This document shows, piece by piece, positions 44,864-56,900 of a stretch of DNA of 64,000 nucleotides (positions within the stretch are counted from its first letter, which is position 1; each line of letters begins with the position of its first letter). The notes beneath the pieces are model-generated. The model was given only the letters and a program-made list of their open reading frames with translations. It was not told the origin of the DNA and made no database searches. Source of the stretch: Akebia trifoliata (taxonomy: Eukaryota; Streptophyta; Magnoliopsida; Ranunculales; Lardizabalaceae); NCBI GenBank assembly GCA_017979445.1, contig CM030714.1, forward strand, positions 18,471,892 through 18,535,891, in the 5' to 3' direction. Made by a program: the position numbers and the translations under genes.

Positions 44864-46710
44864 TGTAGACGCGTGATTTCGTCATTATGATGACTACATC
44901 TACAATGATTTGGAGTCGCCACCATTCAAGTTGGAAGTGGGTGTGAATGGTCACCCGGGGTAACATTTTCCAAAAGATGAGATTTTTGGCATTTTAGTGA
45001 CTCACAATGGATAAGGGGTAGTCAAACCTCAAGATTTGGGTAAGCGGCTCGGTTGGAGAAAAGGGAAGGTGTTAGGCACCCTTTCCTCCCCGCCACGTGG
45101 CGGTAACCTCAAATAACTCGATCATTTTTTATTTTTAAAAGAAGGTGAAAAAATGTGCCACGTGGGTGCATATGTTCCCTAAGTAGGGATTCATTTTCGG
45201 CTTGATCATAGGGTCATTTCATTAATGGAAATGACCCTTATGAACCTTAGCCTTGGGGCCCAATCATCAAAAGGGGTAAAATAAAATAGAAGAAGGGGGT
45301 GTTAGAAGAGGGAAAGAGTAGAAGGTTAGAGAAAGAGAGGGGGTGTGCTTCAAACCCACCTTGTATCTTGTTTCTCTTCTTTTCTTCTTCTTGCTTGAGT
45401 CTTCTTGAGTCCTTAGTATAATATGAGAGTATGAGAATGGGAAGAGATGATTAGAGAGAGTAGGGATTTCTTTTGTTTTAGTGAGACTTGTAGAGGATTT
45501 GTGTGAAAGAGTTGGTAAACTTGGTGAGAATTGATGATGGTTGTTAGTAGAGAGAGTGTTGGGGAGAAGTTTTGTAATGAGAAGTTGGGGCCATTTTTGG
45601 GAAGAGGAGGAGGGTATTTATAGATGTTTAGGAGTTATTTTAGGGATATAATGGGGTGAAGTGAAGAAAATGGGTAGAATGGTTATGAGTTTGAGAGAGA
45701 AGTGGGTGTAATTTAGAGGAGATTGGAGGGTATTTAGGTAAGGGGGGTTAAATGGGTGAGTTTTGACCCAAATGGTTTGGATCCTACCCAACCCATTTGG
45801 GTGGAGTGTTTGGTGAGGTGAATTTAAGATGGTGGTTGTGATTTGATTTAAGAGCATGGAGGATTTAAATGGGTGGTTGATGATATTTTGGGAGGGTGAG
45901 GGAGATGATGCCATGTGTTAAGGTGGGTGGAAATGAAGGGTTGGGATAGGTTGATGGGAGAGGTTGAGTGTTTGACTTGAGAGGATGGTGTAGGTTTAGG
46001 TTGTAGATGTAGGTTTTGTAGGGAATGATGAGAGTAGATTAGGGGAGGTATAGGTTAGGGGTGTGGGTAGATGTGTTTGATTTGAGAGAAAAGGTGATGG
46101 GTTGATGTGTGGGTAGATGGGATTTAAAGCAAATTAATGGGGTAGGTGGTTGGGTGAGGGAGGTGAGATGGGGTGATGACATGTGTCATCTCTTGATGAT
46201 AAAAGAGTGATTGGTTGATGTGGGTTGTGGTTTATGGGTTAGGGTTGTGGGTTGGATAATGAATTGGATATGGTTAATGATTTGTGGGCTTTGTAGTGTT
46301 GGGCTTGGGTTTTAGAAATGGTTTTGGGTTACGGAGGCGGAGCGGTGATAGTAGAGGAGGGGTAGGCATCCCAAGTCTCACATTTTTAATTTTTTAATTT
46401 TTTTAGATTTTAGTTTGATCAAAAATGCCACGTGTTGGCGAATCGGGCTTTTTAGGCCCGTTGGTGAAATTTATCGAAAATTTGACGTTTTTTATTTTGG
46501 AAGCGGAGCGGTGAATGTTGGGAAGTCGTAAGGTAGGCCGAGTCCTTTTGGTGGCCTCCTAAACCATTGAGAGGTCTTAGGGGCCTCGATTTGGTAAAAA
46601 TGTTCATTTTCAATGAGTTGGGCCCTTAAGGCCCGTTGGCCCATTTATTTGGAAAATCGATATTTTTGGGCCCTTTCGAGAAGTGGCCCGTTCAAATTGA
46701 GGTGTCTACA
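44864..46710 (-). repeat. 3' LTR of element 4, 1847 bp
   Basis: Plus-strand ends TGTAGACGCG and GGTGTCTACA; on minus it starts TGTAGACACC right after a polypurine tract. TATAAATA at 45615-45622 (minus). The flank 44859-44863 (CTATT) would be the target duplication; its partner lies beyond the gap. It is similar to, but clearly diverged from, the element 1 LTR. Confidence 0.92.
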
Positions 46711-46723
46711 GCTGCCCTTCTTT
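46711..46723 (-). other. Polypurine tract of element 4
   Basis: On minus GCAAAGAAGGGCAGC ends at the LTR start. Same motif as in element 1. Confidence 0.8.
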
Positions 46724-47017
46724 GCAGGAATTGCGTGCAAAGAACTGCAAAGAATAGACTAAACCCCTATTTGTACGGGCCAAAAAATTCTGTAAAAACA
46801 CGATCTTGAATTATCGATTGTATTGAAGATTTTTGTGGAAAATGGTTACTCAAGCACGGGGTCTGACAGAGTTTTGCTTTATTAATTCATTGATCTCGAT
46901 GGCGCGGAGCTCGTGTGAGATCTTTGATTTGATGAAAATTTGATGAGTTTTGAAATCCGACTATTTCTTCGATCGTGTTTTGACAAATTGGAGTTGAGTG
47001 CAACTCGAGAGGTTTTT

Positions 47018-47049
<32 letters not shown>

Positions 47050-47104
47050 GTTACCTTCTTTTGTTGATCTTGCTCTGTTTCTATCATAAGCTAACCTTCT
47101 CAAT

Positions 47105-48280
47105 TCATGCATTGTCCTTTGATACCTTTGATCTTTTCAACGGCGCAAGCAGTGAGGTTGTTAGCAGTCGCCACAAATCCAAGAGAGAGTTTTGCAGTTG
47201 GAACCGAATCGACCAAGACCTGTTGCATTGGTGCTACTCTCTTGTAATATCAACATGTTGTTCTGACTGGAATTTGGAGTATTAACTCGCAGTAGAGAAA
47301 CACAGTTACCATGATCTCTACCATTAGCACTATGTGCCATTTCTTGAACAGTACCGCCATTAGAAAGAATGTCCCACTCACTTTTAAAGTTCTCATCGCG
47401 AAGGAAATTGAAAACTCCCTTTGGTGAGACTGGAAGCAGAAAAGAAAGTAGCTGCACTTAGCACATACCAGGAGGCCTGCCGGGATCATCTATGCTTTTT
47501 CCAATCATGCCCTTACATCTTCAGCGCCACTTCCCGATAATGTTGTCCATGTGTGAACAGTAGAAGCACTTACACCAGAACAAAAACTCATCACCATTCT
47601 TTCAGCTAACTTCAACATACTCTTTCGCCCTTCTTGACTTGTGATCACACCAACATCTCCAGCGGGTATGTTACTAGCCATAACACTTGCAAGGCGTTCA
47701 CATTGTTGATCTAGGGTAGCAACCCAACGCTTTGCCCAACCCAAGGCTGGAGTTAACCAGTGTTTTATATATACTATGAACTGCTTTATCATCCACTTCT
47801 ACGTGTTCGACCTATATAACCTTGGAGTAACCATTTGACATTTCTTGGATTTAAACAACCTGATGGCCTTCTTCGACATCTCGATATCGGGGGATACGCA
47901 AATGATCCAAGGAAACATCGACCACCGTCCAAATTCCCTCAGCATGTTGTTTACAATACCTTACAAAGAAACTCTCTCGAGTCAGAACAATAGGTGAAGG
48001 GACTTGAAATTCTGTTGTCATCACTTGGAGGGCTCCATTGTAGTTTTTCTGCTACGCCTATTGATACGACTTCAAGAGTTGTTGCTTTTGAAACAATGTT
48101 AGAAAACACGGTGGACCACTGATTCACATCCATAAGGATCTCAACAAGGTTAATGTGATTCATGATAACAACGGCAGTTTCTCGAGAAGCTTCTGATTTC
48201 AATCCAAATAGTTTTGGTCCAATTCCCCTCGGGAATGTTTGTATGTACTCATCTTCACTTAGAATCTCATAAGCATCGTT
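47105..48280 (-). pseudogene. Captured HD-ZIP IV gene fragment, long copy
   Basis: Sense to element 4. Read 5' to 3': [38 protein letters not shown] and [11 protein letters not shown] (48280-48090). Next come [18 protein letters not shown] and NGYSKV (47960-47810). Then [32 protein letters not shown] and TWTTLSGSG (47720-47510). Then [30 protein letters not shown] and MLILQES (47420-47235). It ends with a jump to the C-terminus, [12 protein letters not shown] and AVEKIK. These are the START and HD-SAD regions of HD-ZIP class IV proteins (ATML1/PDF2/ANL2 group). About 360 residues run without an intron. Several small frameshifts and stops are present. The homeodomain and zipper are absent, and about 300 residues before the C-terminus are deleted. 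Confidence 0.95.
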
Positions 48281-48294
48281 AAGGTCACGCATCC

Positions 48295-48470
48295 CTCATA
48301 GGCCCGGAGAGTGATCTTAGGAGGGGCTTGCTTGCGGTCCCTTCTTCGATGCCTTCGCGTCTTGTCTAGTGAGTCGTGATGATGAGTCAGGTTGAAAATT
48401 TGATGATGAGTCGGGCTGCCCGATCCGTGTTTTGTAGGAACGCTTGACTCATTTTTTTTATGATGTTTGA
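48295..48470 (+). pseudogene. C-terminal remnant of the antisense PMD ORF in element 4
   Basis: Plus-strand peptide with DAFASCLVSRDD and an end FFYDV-stop (TGA 48468-48470), matching the last residues of the PMD ORF near 25990-26112 and the element 1 relic. It directly abuts the 5' end of the HD-ZIP fragment, as in element 1. Confidence 0.7.
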
Positions 48471-48829
48471 TTGATTTCTTTTTATTACAAATGTTGAAAG
48501 ATTAATGCAAAGAAAATAGGTTTTGTACTTACTTGGCCTCAGGTGTATCTAATGCTTTGAAAACTTGAAGTTTGAATAAGTCCTAGAATCTTCATCATCG
48601 GCCAAAATAGTAGTTTTTCTTTTTTGAAATTTTATGAAATATCTTTATCAAATGAGTACGATAAATTCAAAGTTTGTAAAACCTTTGGTTGCGACGATCT
48701 TGGGTTTTTTGCCAATCACCGAGGATATAAACGTCAATTACTCTTTTGATTCCTTTAGAGTCATTCCCAGTGCTATGGATTTTGGAAAGATTTTGCCGTC
48801 ACAGTTTATACTCTTGCGGGCCAGAGTTT

Positions 48830-48900
<71 letters not shown>

Positions 48901-49636
48901 TTTATTGCCCCTGATGCCAATAACGGTTTTCATCAGACCCGGTTTCCACATTTTTACGCATCGACGTCCTTTTTGGGATTTTCATCGTGGGCTGGTGGCT
49001 TTGATCTTGCCATAGTCTGATTCTTTTACTCATAGCGCCCTTTCAGGTTTTCACTATGCCCTTTCAGACCATGCTTGTATTTTTCTAGATTTTTCATTAC
49101 AATTCTGCTCGGAGTCTCTGTGTCTTTGTGGCTTGGTGACTTAAGTTGAGCTGCAAGATCGACGACTCTACTCTTGTAGGGGTACTCTTTTTTTTTTCGA
49201 ATATCCGATCTGGATTCCCTCTCGAGTCTTCCAACGACTGACAAGACTTTGAGGTCCGGACCAAGTTGCAAGATCATTGGTGTTGCCACTGTCGTTATGT
49301 TGCCCTAGAACATTTCCTGATCAAAAAGGACTTTAAGTAGGACGAAACGTTGGCTTAGGCTTATGGTAGTGGAAGGTTACAAAAAGGTTAAGGTCTGGAT
49401 CTTAGTTTATCTAAAGTGGAATAAACATGGGGTTCGTCTATTTTTGTTTCGGAAAGTGATCTATGTCTCCTATGTCTCCTCCCAACGTCTCTCGAACTTG
49501 TTTAGGCTGGAGATTTGGGTCGAGCCAAGATCAAGTGTTCGAGTTTTTGACTTTCTTGATTTTTTTGTATTTTTAGCCGTTCACAGTTTATCCTCATGCG
49601 GGCCAGGAGTACTTTTGATGCTTTTGATTTTTCTAT

Positions 49637-49675
<39 letters not shown>

Positions 49676-49799
49676 TAGTTGTTGACTTGCCCCAGTCTTA
49701 GGTTAAGAAACGAACGTGATGGCTCAAAAGGGTTTACTAGGGTGTGATGGTTTGTTTGGGATAGTAAAAAATGGCCTTTCGTCATCTCAGGGTCAGGTC
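48471..49799 (-). other. 3' region of element 4 after INT
   Basis: Counterpart of 12243-13670: the A-tract modules (poly-T on plus at 48827-48896 and about 49631-49673), CTCCTGGCCCGCATGAG, and the DLAAQLK-coding segment (49026-49289). The longest single tract is nearly 70 bases. No intact gene. Confidence 0.75.
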
Positions 49800-50960
49800 T
49801 TAAGCGTAATATTTCTTAACAGTGTCAGCATTGATCGGTTGTGGGAAGACTTGTCCGTCCATTTCTGTGAGTATCAGAGCTCCTCCCGTCATTACCTTCT
49901 GTACGATGAATGGTCCCTCATAGTTTGGTCTGAACTTTCCTCTGGCGTCTTCTTGAATTGGCAGAATCTTCTTTAAGACCAGGTCTCCTGGCGAGAAATC
50001 CCTAGGCTTAACTTTCTTGTTATAGGCACGAGCTATTCGTCGTTGATAGATCTGTCCATGGCAAATGGCTGCAAGGCGTTTCTCTCTCTCAATTAGATCA
50101 ACTGATCGAACCGAGCTTGAATCCATTCAGTCTCATCTAACTCTGCTTCTTTTAAATTCGGAGGGAGGGAATCTCCACCTCGACGGGTAAGACTGCTTCC
50201 ATTCCGTAGACCAATGAATACGGAGTTGCCCCAGTCGAAGTTCTGAACGAGGTTCGGTAGGCGTGTAGTGCAAATGGCAACATGTCGTGCCAATCTTTGT
50301 ATGTAACTGCCATCTTCTCGATTATTTTCTTGATGTTCTTGTTGGCTGCCTCGACTGCTCCATTCATCTTAGGTCTGTAGGGTACAGAGTTGTGATGGGT
50401 GATCTGGAAGTCTTCGCACATTTTGATCATATCTTTGTTCTTGAAGTTCTTAGCATTGTCAGTTACCAATCCGCTTGGAAGTCCATACCGGCAAATGATG
50501 TTGTTCTTGACAAACTTCATGACGTTGCTCTTGGTAACATTGGCGTATGATGCAGCTTCTACCCATTTTGTGAAGTAATCGATAGCAACAAGGATGAACG
50601 ATGCCCATTTGCAGCTTTTGGCGAGATCTGCCCAATGACGTCCATGCCCCAGAGTGAGAAGGGCCAAGGAGTAGTCATATTATGTAGTTCTGAAGGTGGG
50701 GCATTGATCTTGTTGGCATATATTTGGCATAGATGGCATTTGCGGACATGCTGATAGCAGTCACTTTCCATTGTCGACCAATAATATCCCATCCTCATGA
50801 TCTTCTTAGCAAGCATATGACCATTCATGTGAGGTCCGCAGACTCCTCCATGTACAGTCTCAATTAGTCGTTTCGCTTCTGTTTCTGCCACACACCTAAG
50901 TAAGATCTCATGGTGCGACTTTCTTGTACAGAATACCGTTGCTCAAGAAAAATTGTCCTG
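49800..50960 (-). pseudogene. pol: Integrase of element 4
   Basis: Very close to the element 1 integrase. The zinc finger is intact where element 1 has stops (GYYWSTMESDCYQHV, CHLCQIYANKINAPP). The core has MDVIGQISPKAANGH, LVTDNAKNF and GAVEAANKN. A one-base deletion near 50608 and changes near 50100-50155 shift the frame. It ends at the same VKKYYA-stop (49800-49802). No catalytic residue is seen to be lost, so frameshifts alone break it. Confidence 0.93.
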
Positions 50961-52004
50961 CTAGCCTCTGAATGGTCTTCTATCATTTGGCGTTGCGTCT
51001 GAGGGAAGTGTTCGATCTTCAAGATATGCCTTGATGTCAGAATACCATGGCTTTTCTTCAGATTCTTCTACTTCGACGGGTAAGCAATAGGCTGGCTCAT
51101 CTTAATTCCAATCTCAATAGGGTCGATGATTAGGTCTTCCGAGATGTTGATCATAGAGGCAAGTGTAGCTAGTGCATCTGCAAACTGATTCTTAGCTCTC
51201 GGCATGTACGTGAATGAAATCCTATCGAAGCGTGAGCTTAGTTTCTTCCAGGTACTCGTGGTAAGGAACCAGTCTTTGCTCTCGGGTCTTCCATTCTCCA
51301 GTCGTCTGATAGACTACTAAGCTTGAATCTCCGAAAACATCGATTTCATCTACCTCGAGATCCAGTGCTGCCTTCAACCCTGCTATGCATGCTTCGTATT
51401 CAGCCTCATTGTTGGAACATTGAAATTTAGTCTGATTGCGATTGGCACGTGGGATCCACCTGGCTTGATCAGAACTGCCCCTATTCCGTTCCTTTCTGAT
51501 TGGCTGCTCCTCGTCGAAGTACATTTTCCAGCCTGGTTCATCATTATCGTCTTCAACCTCAGTGATCAGTATGGCTTCGTCAGGAAGTTCGTCTTTAATG
51601 GCTCATAGTCAGGCAACGGGTGCTCGGCTAGGTGGTCGGCGATTGCTTGCCCTTTGATGGCTTTTTGAGTGACATAGGTGATGTCAAACTCAGATAACAA
51701 TAGTTGCCATTTTGCAGTGGCGACCTGTTAATGCTGGTTTCTCGAAAGATACTTCAGGGGTCCATTCTAGCAAAAGCAATAGTTGAGTAACTGCAAGATA
51801 GTGGCGTAGTCGTTGAGATGCCCAGACTAATGCGCAGCAAGTCCTTCTCAATGTTGAATATTTTGCTTCATACTCGGTAAATTTTCTTGCTGAGATAGTA
51901 AATGGCTTGTTCTTTCCGTCCTGATTCATCGTGTTGCCCTAGCACACACCCCATTGACGTCTCTTGTACCGAGATGTACATCAGCAAAGGTCGCCTAGAG
52001 TAGG
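50961..52004 (-). pseudogene. pol: aRNase H and partial RNase H of element 4, cut by gap
   Basis: aRNase H segment with SNNEAEYEACIAGLKAALDL and VFGDSSLVVYQTTGEW (the usual Gly-Asp-Ser, unlike element 1). Further right the RT-linked RNase H (SARKFTEYEAKYSTL, ALVWASQRLRHYL) is frameshifted. The sequence ends in the RNase H start at the run of N; RT, pro, gag and the 5' LTR are not seen. Confidence 0.9.
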
Positions 52005-52104
52005 NNNNNNNNNNNNNNNNNNNNNNNNNNNNNNNNNNNNNNNNNNNNNNNNNNNNNNNNNNNNNNNNNNNNNNNNNNNNNNNNNNNNNNNNNNNNNNNN
52101 NNNN
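52005..52104. other. Assembly gap, exactly 100 N
   Basis: One hundred N, the conventional length for a gap of unknown size. Left is element 4 (-) in mid-pol; right is element 5 (+) in mid-pol. Distance and relative orientation across it are unproven. Confidence 0.98.
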
Positions 52105-53931
52105 GTACGCGTCTAGAAAACTAAAGAATCATGAGAAAAACTACCCTGTTCACGATCTTGAGGTGACTGCGATAGTATTCGTACTATGCATTTGGAGACA
52201 TTATTTATACGAAGAGAAGTTTGGAGTATCCTCCGCTCATAAGAGTCTCGAATACATATTTTCACAATGAGAATTAAATATGAGACGACGACGTTGGATG
52301 GAATACCTCAATGATTACGACTTTACCTTTCAGTATCACCCGGGATAGGCCATTGTAGTTGCCGACGCGTTGAGCCGAAACACTATAGCTCATATGATGA
52401 TAAAAGAATGGCAGTTGCTTGAACAGCCAGTAGAAATCATATTCGAGACTCTGAGGGAAAGGTATAGACTACACATATATCTGAGTACATTGAGGATCGA
52501 AAATGAGCTGATAGTATGAGTTAGGGAAGCCTAGAAAGTAGATGAAGATGTGAGAGAATATGAGCTGAGAGCTAGGGACCTGACTGACCTAGATTGGTCG
52601 AAAGGATCAGACGAGGTTCTTAGATTCAGAGGCAGGATGTGGATACCTCAGGACTCACAGTTGAGATATGATATATTGGGTGAGGCACACCATTCTCGAT
52701 ATTCTATTCACCTAAGAGGTACGAAGATGTGTAGAGATTTATGAAGAAATTTTTAGTTTTTGTGTATGAAGAAGGTAATCGCAGAATATGTAAGTAGATG
52801 CCTGACATGTCAGTAGGTCAAGGCCAAACACCGAAACCCAGTAGGCTTACTTACTCCAACCATTACCCATGGCAGAATGGAAATGGGAGCATGTGACTAT
52901 GAAATTTGTAGTAGGATTACCGAGAGCCAGTGACGGGTCAGATGCCATATGGGTGATTATTAATTGGCTGACGAAATCGGCAAACTTTATTCCTATTCGA
53001 GTCTCATTTGGCATCGATAGACTGAGCCATGGCTGAGATAGTTCGACTGCATGAAGTACCAATTTCTATAATGTCAGACAGGGATCCTAGATTTACTTCC
53101 TGATTCTAGGAGAGTTACACAAAGCCATGGGTACTCAGTTGAACTTCAGTTCGACTTTTCACCTACAGTCAGATGGATAGTCGGAGCGGGTAATACAATT
53201 TTAGAAGACATGCTACGGGCATGCGTATTGGACTTTGGAGGAGGCTGGAAATGTCACTTACCGTTGTGGAGTTCTTTTACAACAATAGTTTTTAAGTTAG
53301 TAGTGGCATGGCACCATTTGAAGTTTTATACAGTAGGCCGTGTCTATCACCAATATGTTGGGTAGAGACAGGAGATGCTACAGCATTGGGACCCGAGATT
53401 GTTAAGGAAACTATCGAGATAGTACGCATTATACGAGACAGATTAAAAACTGCTCAGAGTAGACAGAAAACCAATGCAGACAAGTGGTACAGACCTTTAA
53501 AATTCCAAGTTGGGGATAGAGTATTCTTAAAAGTATCACCCAAAAGAGGAATCTCCAAATTTGGTGTGAAGGGTAAATTGAAACCGTGTTTTTTGGTACC
53601 ATTCGAAGTAGTTGAACTGATAAGGCCAGTGGCTTATATATTACTTCTACTGCAGCAGCTTGAATAGGTTCACAACATATTTCACGTGTCCATACTGAAA
53701 AAATATTTATCAGATTCTTCACATTTAATTGATTTGCGAAAGTTAGAGGTAGACGAAGATGTGTCTTATGTGGAAGGTACAATACAAATACTTGACAGGA
53801 GAGTAAAACAACTTAGATCTAAGTCTATCATTTTAGTCAAGGTATTATGAAGACACCACAACATTAAAGAAGTCACCTGGGAGAAGGAGTCAGAGATACG
53901 GGCTAAATATCCAGTACTATTCCAAGACTAA
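52105..53931 (+). pseudogene. pol: RNase H, integrase and chromodomain of element 5 (Tekay/Del-like)
   Basis: RNase H end: [40 protein letters not shown] and VADALSRN. The integrase has the zinc-finger region (AEYVSRCLTCQ), a badly decayed core, then SGMAPFEVLYSRPC, VGDRVFLKVSPKRGI and KLKPCFLVPFEVVE. A C-terminal chromodomain follows (YVEGTIQILDRRVKQLRSKS, VKVL-stop-RHHN, EVTWEKE), ending at TAA 53929-53931. That set defines plant chromoviruses of the Tekay/Del type. There are many stops and frameshifts, one of them TGG-to-TGA in the chromodomain. Confidence 0.92.
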
Positions 53932-53964
53932 GGTGTCATTTTAATTTCGAGGATGAAATTTTTA

Positions 53965-53977
53965 TTAAGGGGGAGAA
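53965..53977 (+). other. Polypurine tract of element 5
   Basis: TTAAGGGGGAGAA ends where the LTR starts (TATAAAACCCC, from the canonical TGTAAAACCCC with G to A). Typical of Tekay/Del elements. Confidence 0.8.
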
Positions 53978-56900
53978 TATAAAACCCCTAGTTTCAATTC
54001 ATATCTCGAGAAAAATAAATGGTAAAAATTTTAGAAAATTATGAAAGTAGGAATTAGGATAAAACTTCAGGATGTATCTAATTATTTTTAATGGAATCTG
54101 ACCTCACTATTAGGTTCAAAATGATCGAAAAATATACTTTAGCCTGTAAGCACGCTGAAATGCTAGTCCGAACAGAAAAGTTACAAAATCCTCGATTATC
54201 GAGTCAGACCAGGCCAAAATAACTAGATTAAGAAATGTTAGGATTCGATCATATCATTGGGTTCGTAATGAAAATTATTGAATATGGACTATTTACTTGT
54301 TATTTTTAGAGATCAAAAAGTTGAATTATCGTTAAAAATGAAAATGGCGTCAATTTTATGGTCCCATTGGGCCAAAAATGTAAATTTTTGTTAGGGATAT
54401 AATTTGTAGAATTGATCACATCATTAGATCCAGAATAAAAAGTTATACAAAATAGAGTATTTACTCATTACTTTTGGAGCCCGGACAGTCAAGTTATCGT
54501 CGAACGAAACAATAGGCAAAATATCGAAATTGTCCCAAAATTTTATATAAATAATTTTTTTAAAATTTTTTTACTATTCATCTTCGTTTTAAACAACTCA
54601 AAACTAGCCAATGGATTGTTTTTTTTTTTTAATTTATTTTTTTTCAAATTTTCAAACTCAAATCCATCAGGAACAGGCCATCGTTGACTTTCACTGTAGA
54701 AGGAAAAAAGGTCTGCAGCCTCGACATCTACAAAACCCACCCAACTTCTTATGGTTTTATCTTTTCTTTCGCTTTGTATTATAAAAAATAAGTCGTATAT
54801 ATATACGGGGATTTCGTAACTTCGACCTCGAATTTCGCCTGTTTCGGGGTCAAACCATCATCGGTTGAAGAAGGGAGAAAGGATGACGACGTAGAGATCT
54901 TCGAAACCACCAGATCAAATTCAAAAATCAGCCACCACGAAATTTGATCTACCTAGAATTCTGTGTCAATCGTCTCGATTTCTATGCACGCGCTTTAATT
55001 CTTTCACATAGAGATTGTAAGGAACTCTCTATTTCTATTTGTAATCATAGATTGTGAAAATTTCATTTAAGACTTTTTTTCATAAATTTGTTATATATTT
55101 CCAAAATATAGAATTCTTTTCGTTGTTTCAAATTCATGCCAGAACCTGAATAGTTGATGTGTTTAATTGTAATTTATAATAAATTATACGTTGGTAGGAC
55201 ATTTCAGTTAGTTACTTCCATCAGTTGGGTCCTATGCATCACTTAGACCTCATTTTGATATAAGTTTCGTATTTTTTAATGTTATTGAAAAAATAAATTT
55301 CATAGTTGGAAAAGTGATTTAATATTTAGTGAACTCATATTGAATTGATGAATATCAGAAAGTGAATATTTTGTTGAGAGATTGCAAACTGTAAAAATCG
55401 AAAAAAGGGAAAAAAGTATGAAACGGTAAAATGTGAGAGTCACACCCGATGAATGATGTCTGCATTTTACATTGTTGTGTTGTGTGTAGGTTGGTGAACG
55501 GATATCCAGGGATAATGTTACGAGTTGCATGTTTATTTACTTTATGTTAGCGCGAGGCGCTATTTACTTTTCCATTCTATTATTTATTTTAGGTCGGGTA
55601 GCCACAATTGCATGGTAGGAAATTGGATATCCATTCTCAACCTTGTATTGTTAATTTCTTTTTTGTTTTTAAATGAAAATAATATATATATTTAACTATT
55701 TTGTGAGTTGTTAAAGAGTCTGTGAATGTCTGAAGGGATAACGCATCATATCATCCGGAGTGGTGTACTATCTTGGGATGTACGTGATGAGACTATCGTT
55801 GTTCTTCTCACCGGAGTTAATAATAATCTTACTTTTACCTTACTTGTGTGACAAGCAGGGGATCGAACCCAAGAGAAAGGCAGAGTAGAGTTAAGCTAAG
55901 AGGATAAAATTCAAATTAACTAAAAGGAACTAAAATTATTTTTCTTTGTATTTTTTAACTTATAAGAAGATGTAAAATTGCTAGAAAATGAACTAAAGTA
56001 AATAAAATGAAAAACAAGTAAACTTATGAAATTAAAACACCATTGGAGGTGGATCTACCTAAAATATGTTGATGAGCAATTCCTAGTCTCTAGCCTTTTT
56101 ATAACTCAATCGTAAGGGCTTGGTGTTAACTTCTTAGATCGGAAAGTTTTGCAAATAAAATGAAATGAGGGAACATAAACAAAGTAGACTTATTTGAAAA
56201 CTTCTTACTACCAATTATCTAGTTTAAACATACTTTATTTTGATCTAATCTAAGCATAAAGAATCTATATTAAGAATAAAAGGTACAAGAAACTTAAAGA
56301 GAACTCATAAGCATTTTAAATAAAAGAAATGCATGAAATTAGAAATAACACAAGAACTTGCTCTAGGCTTTTCCACTCTCCAATGGAGGGGAACTTAGCC
56401 TAATGTCATTACAAGAGAGGGAAGATAAGAGATGAAAGAATTTTTCTTCATTTCATGGAGAAACTTACAACTTCTTCTTCTTCTATTTCTTACAAGACCA
56501 TTTAACCAAAAGAAAATAACTGGAAGATAAAAATACAAAAATAAGATAATAGGCTAAGAGCCTTAGATTAAAGGAGTCTTGGATAAGAGAACCAAGAGGG
56601 ACCCTTTCTCTAGAGATTGAGACTCTATTTATAGAGAAAAATATGTGTAGAAGAGTCTAAAAGTAGCCTCCACTTTTCTTTGCACAAAAAGACAAAAGAG
56701 GAGAATATGAGTTAAGGATTAGGGTATTCCAAAGTGGGACCAAATGCTTTTGCCTTGAAATTTTGATTCCAAATTGTTGATTTTCAGTACAAGAAACACA
56801 CGTAATTAGATTTATCCAGGAAATGAATTTATTTATATATATTTAAACCTAATTAACATGCAACATGGTATTTTGAGACTTATCATGATTATTACCTTAA

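Noticed and set aside
47105..48280. A functional host HD-ZIP IV gene
   Set aside because: It lacks homeodomain, zipper and much of the C-terminal half, has frameshifts, and lies between INT and LTR of an element.
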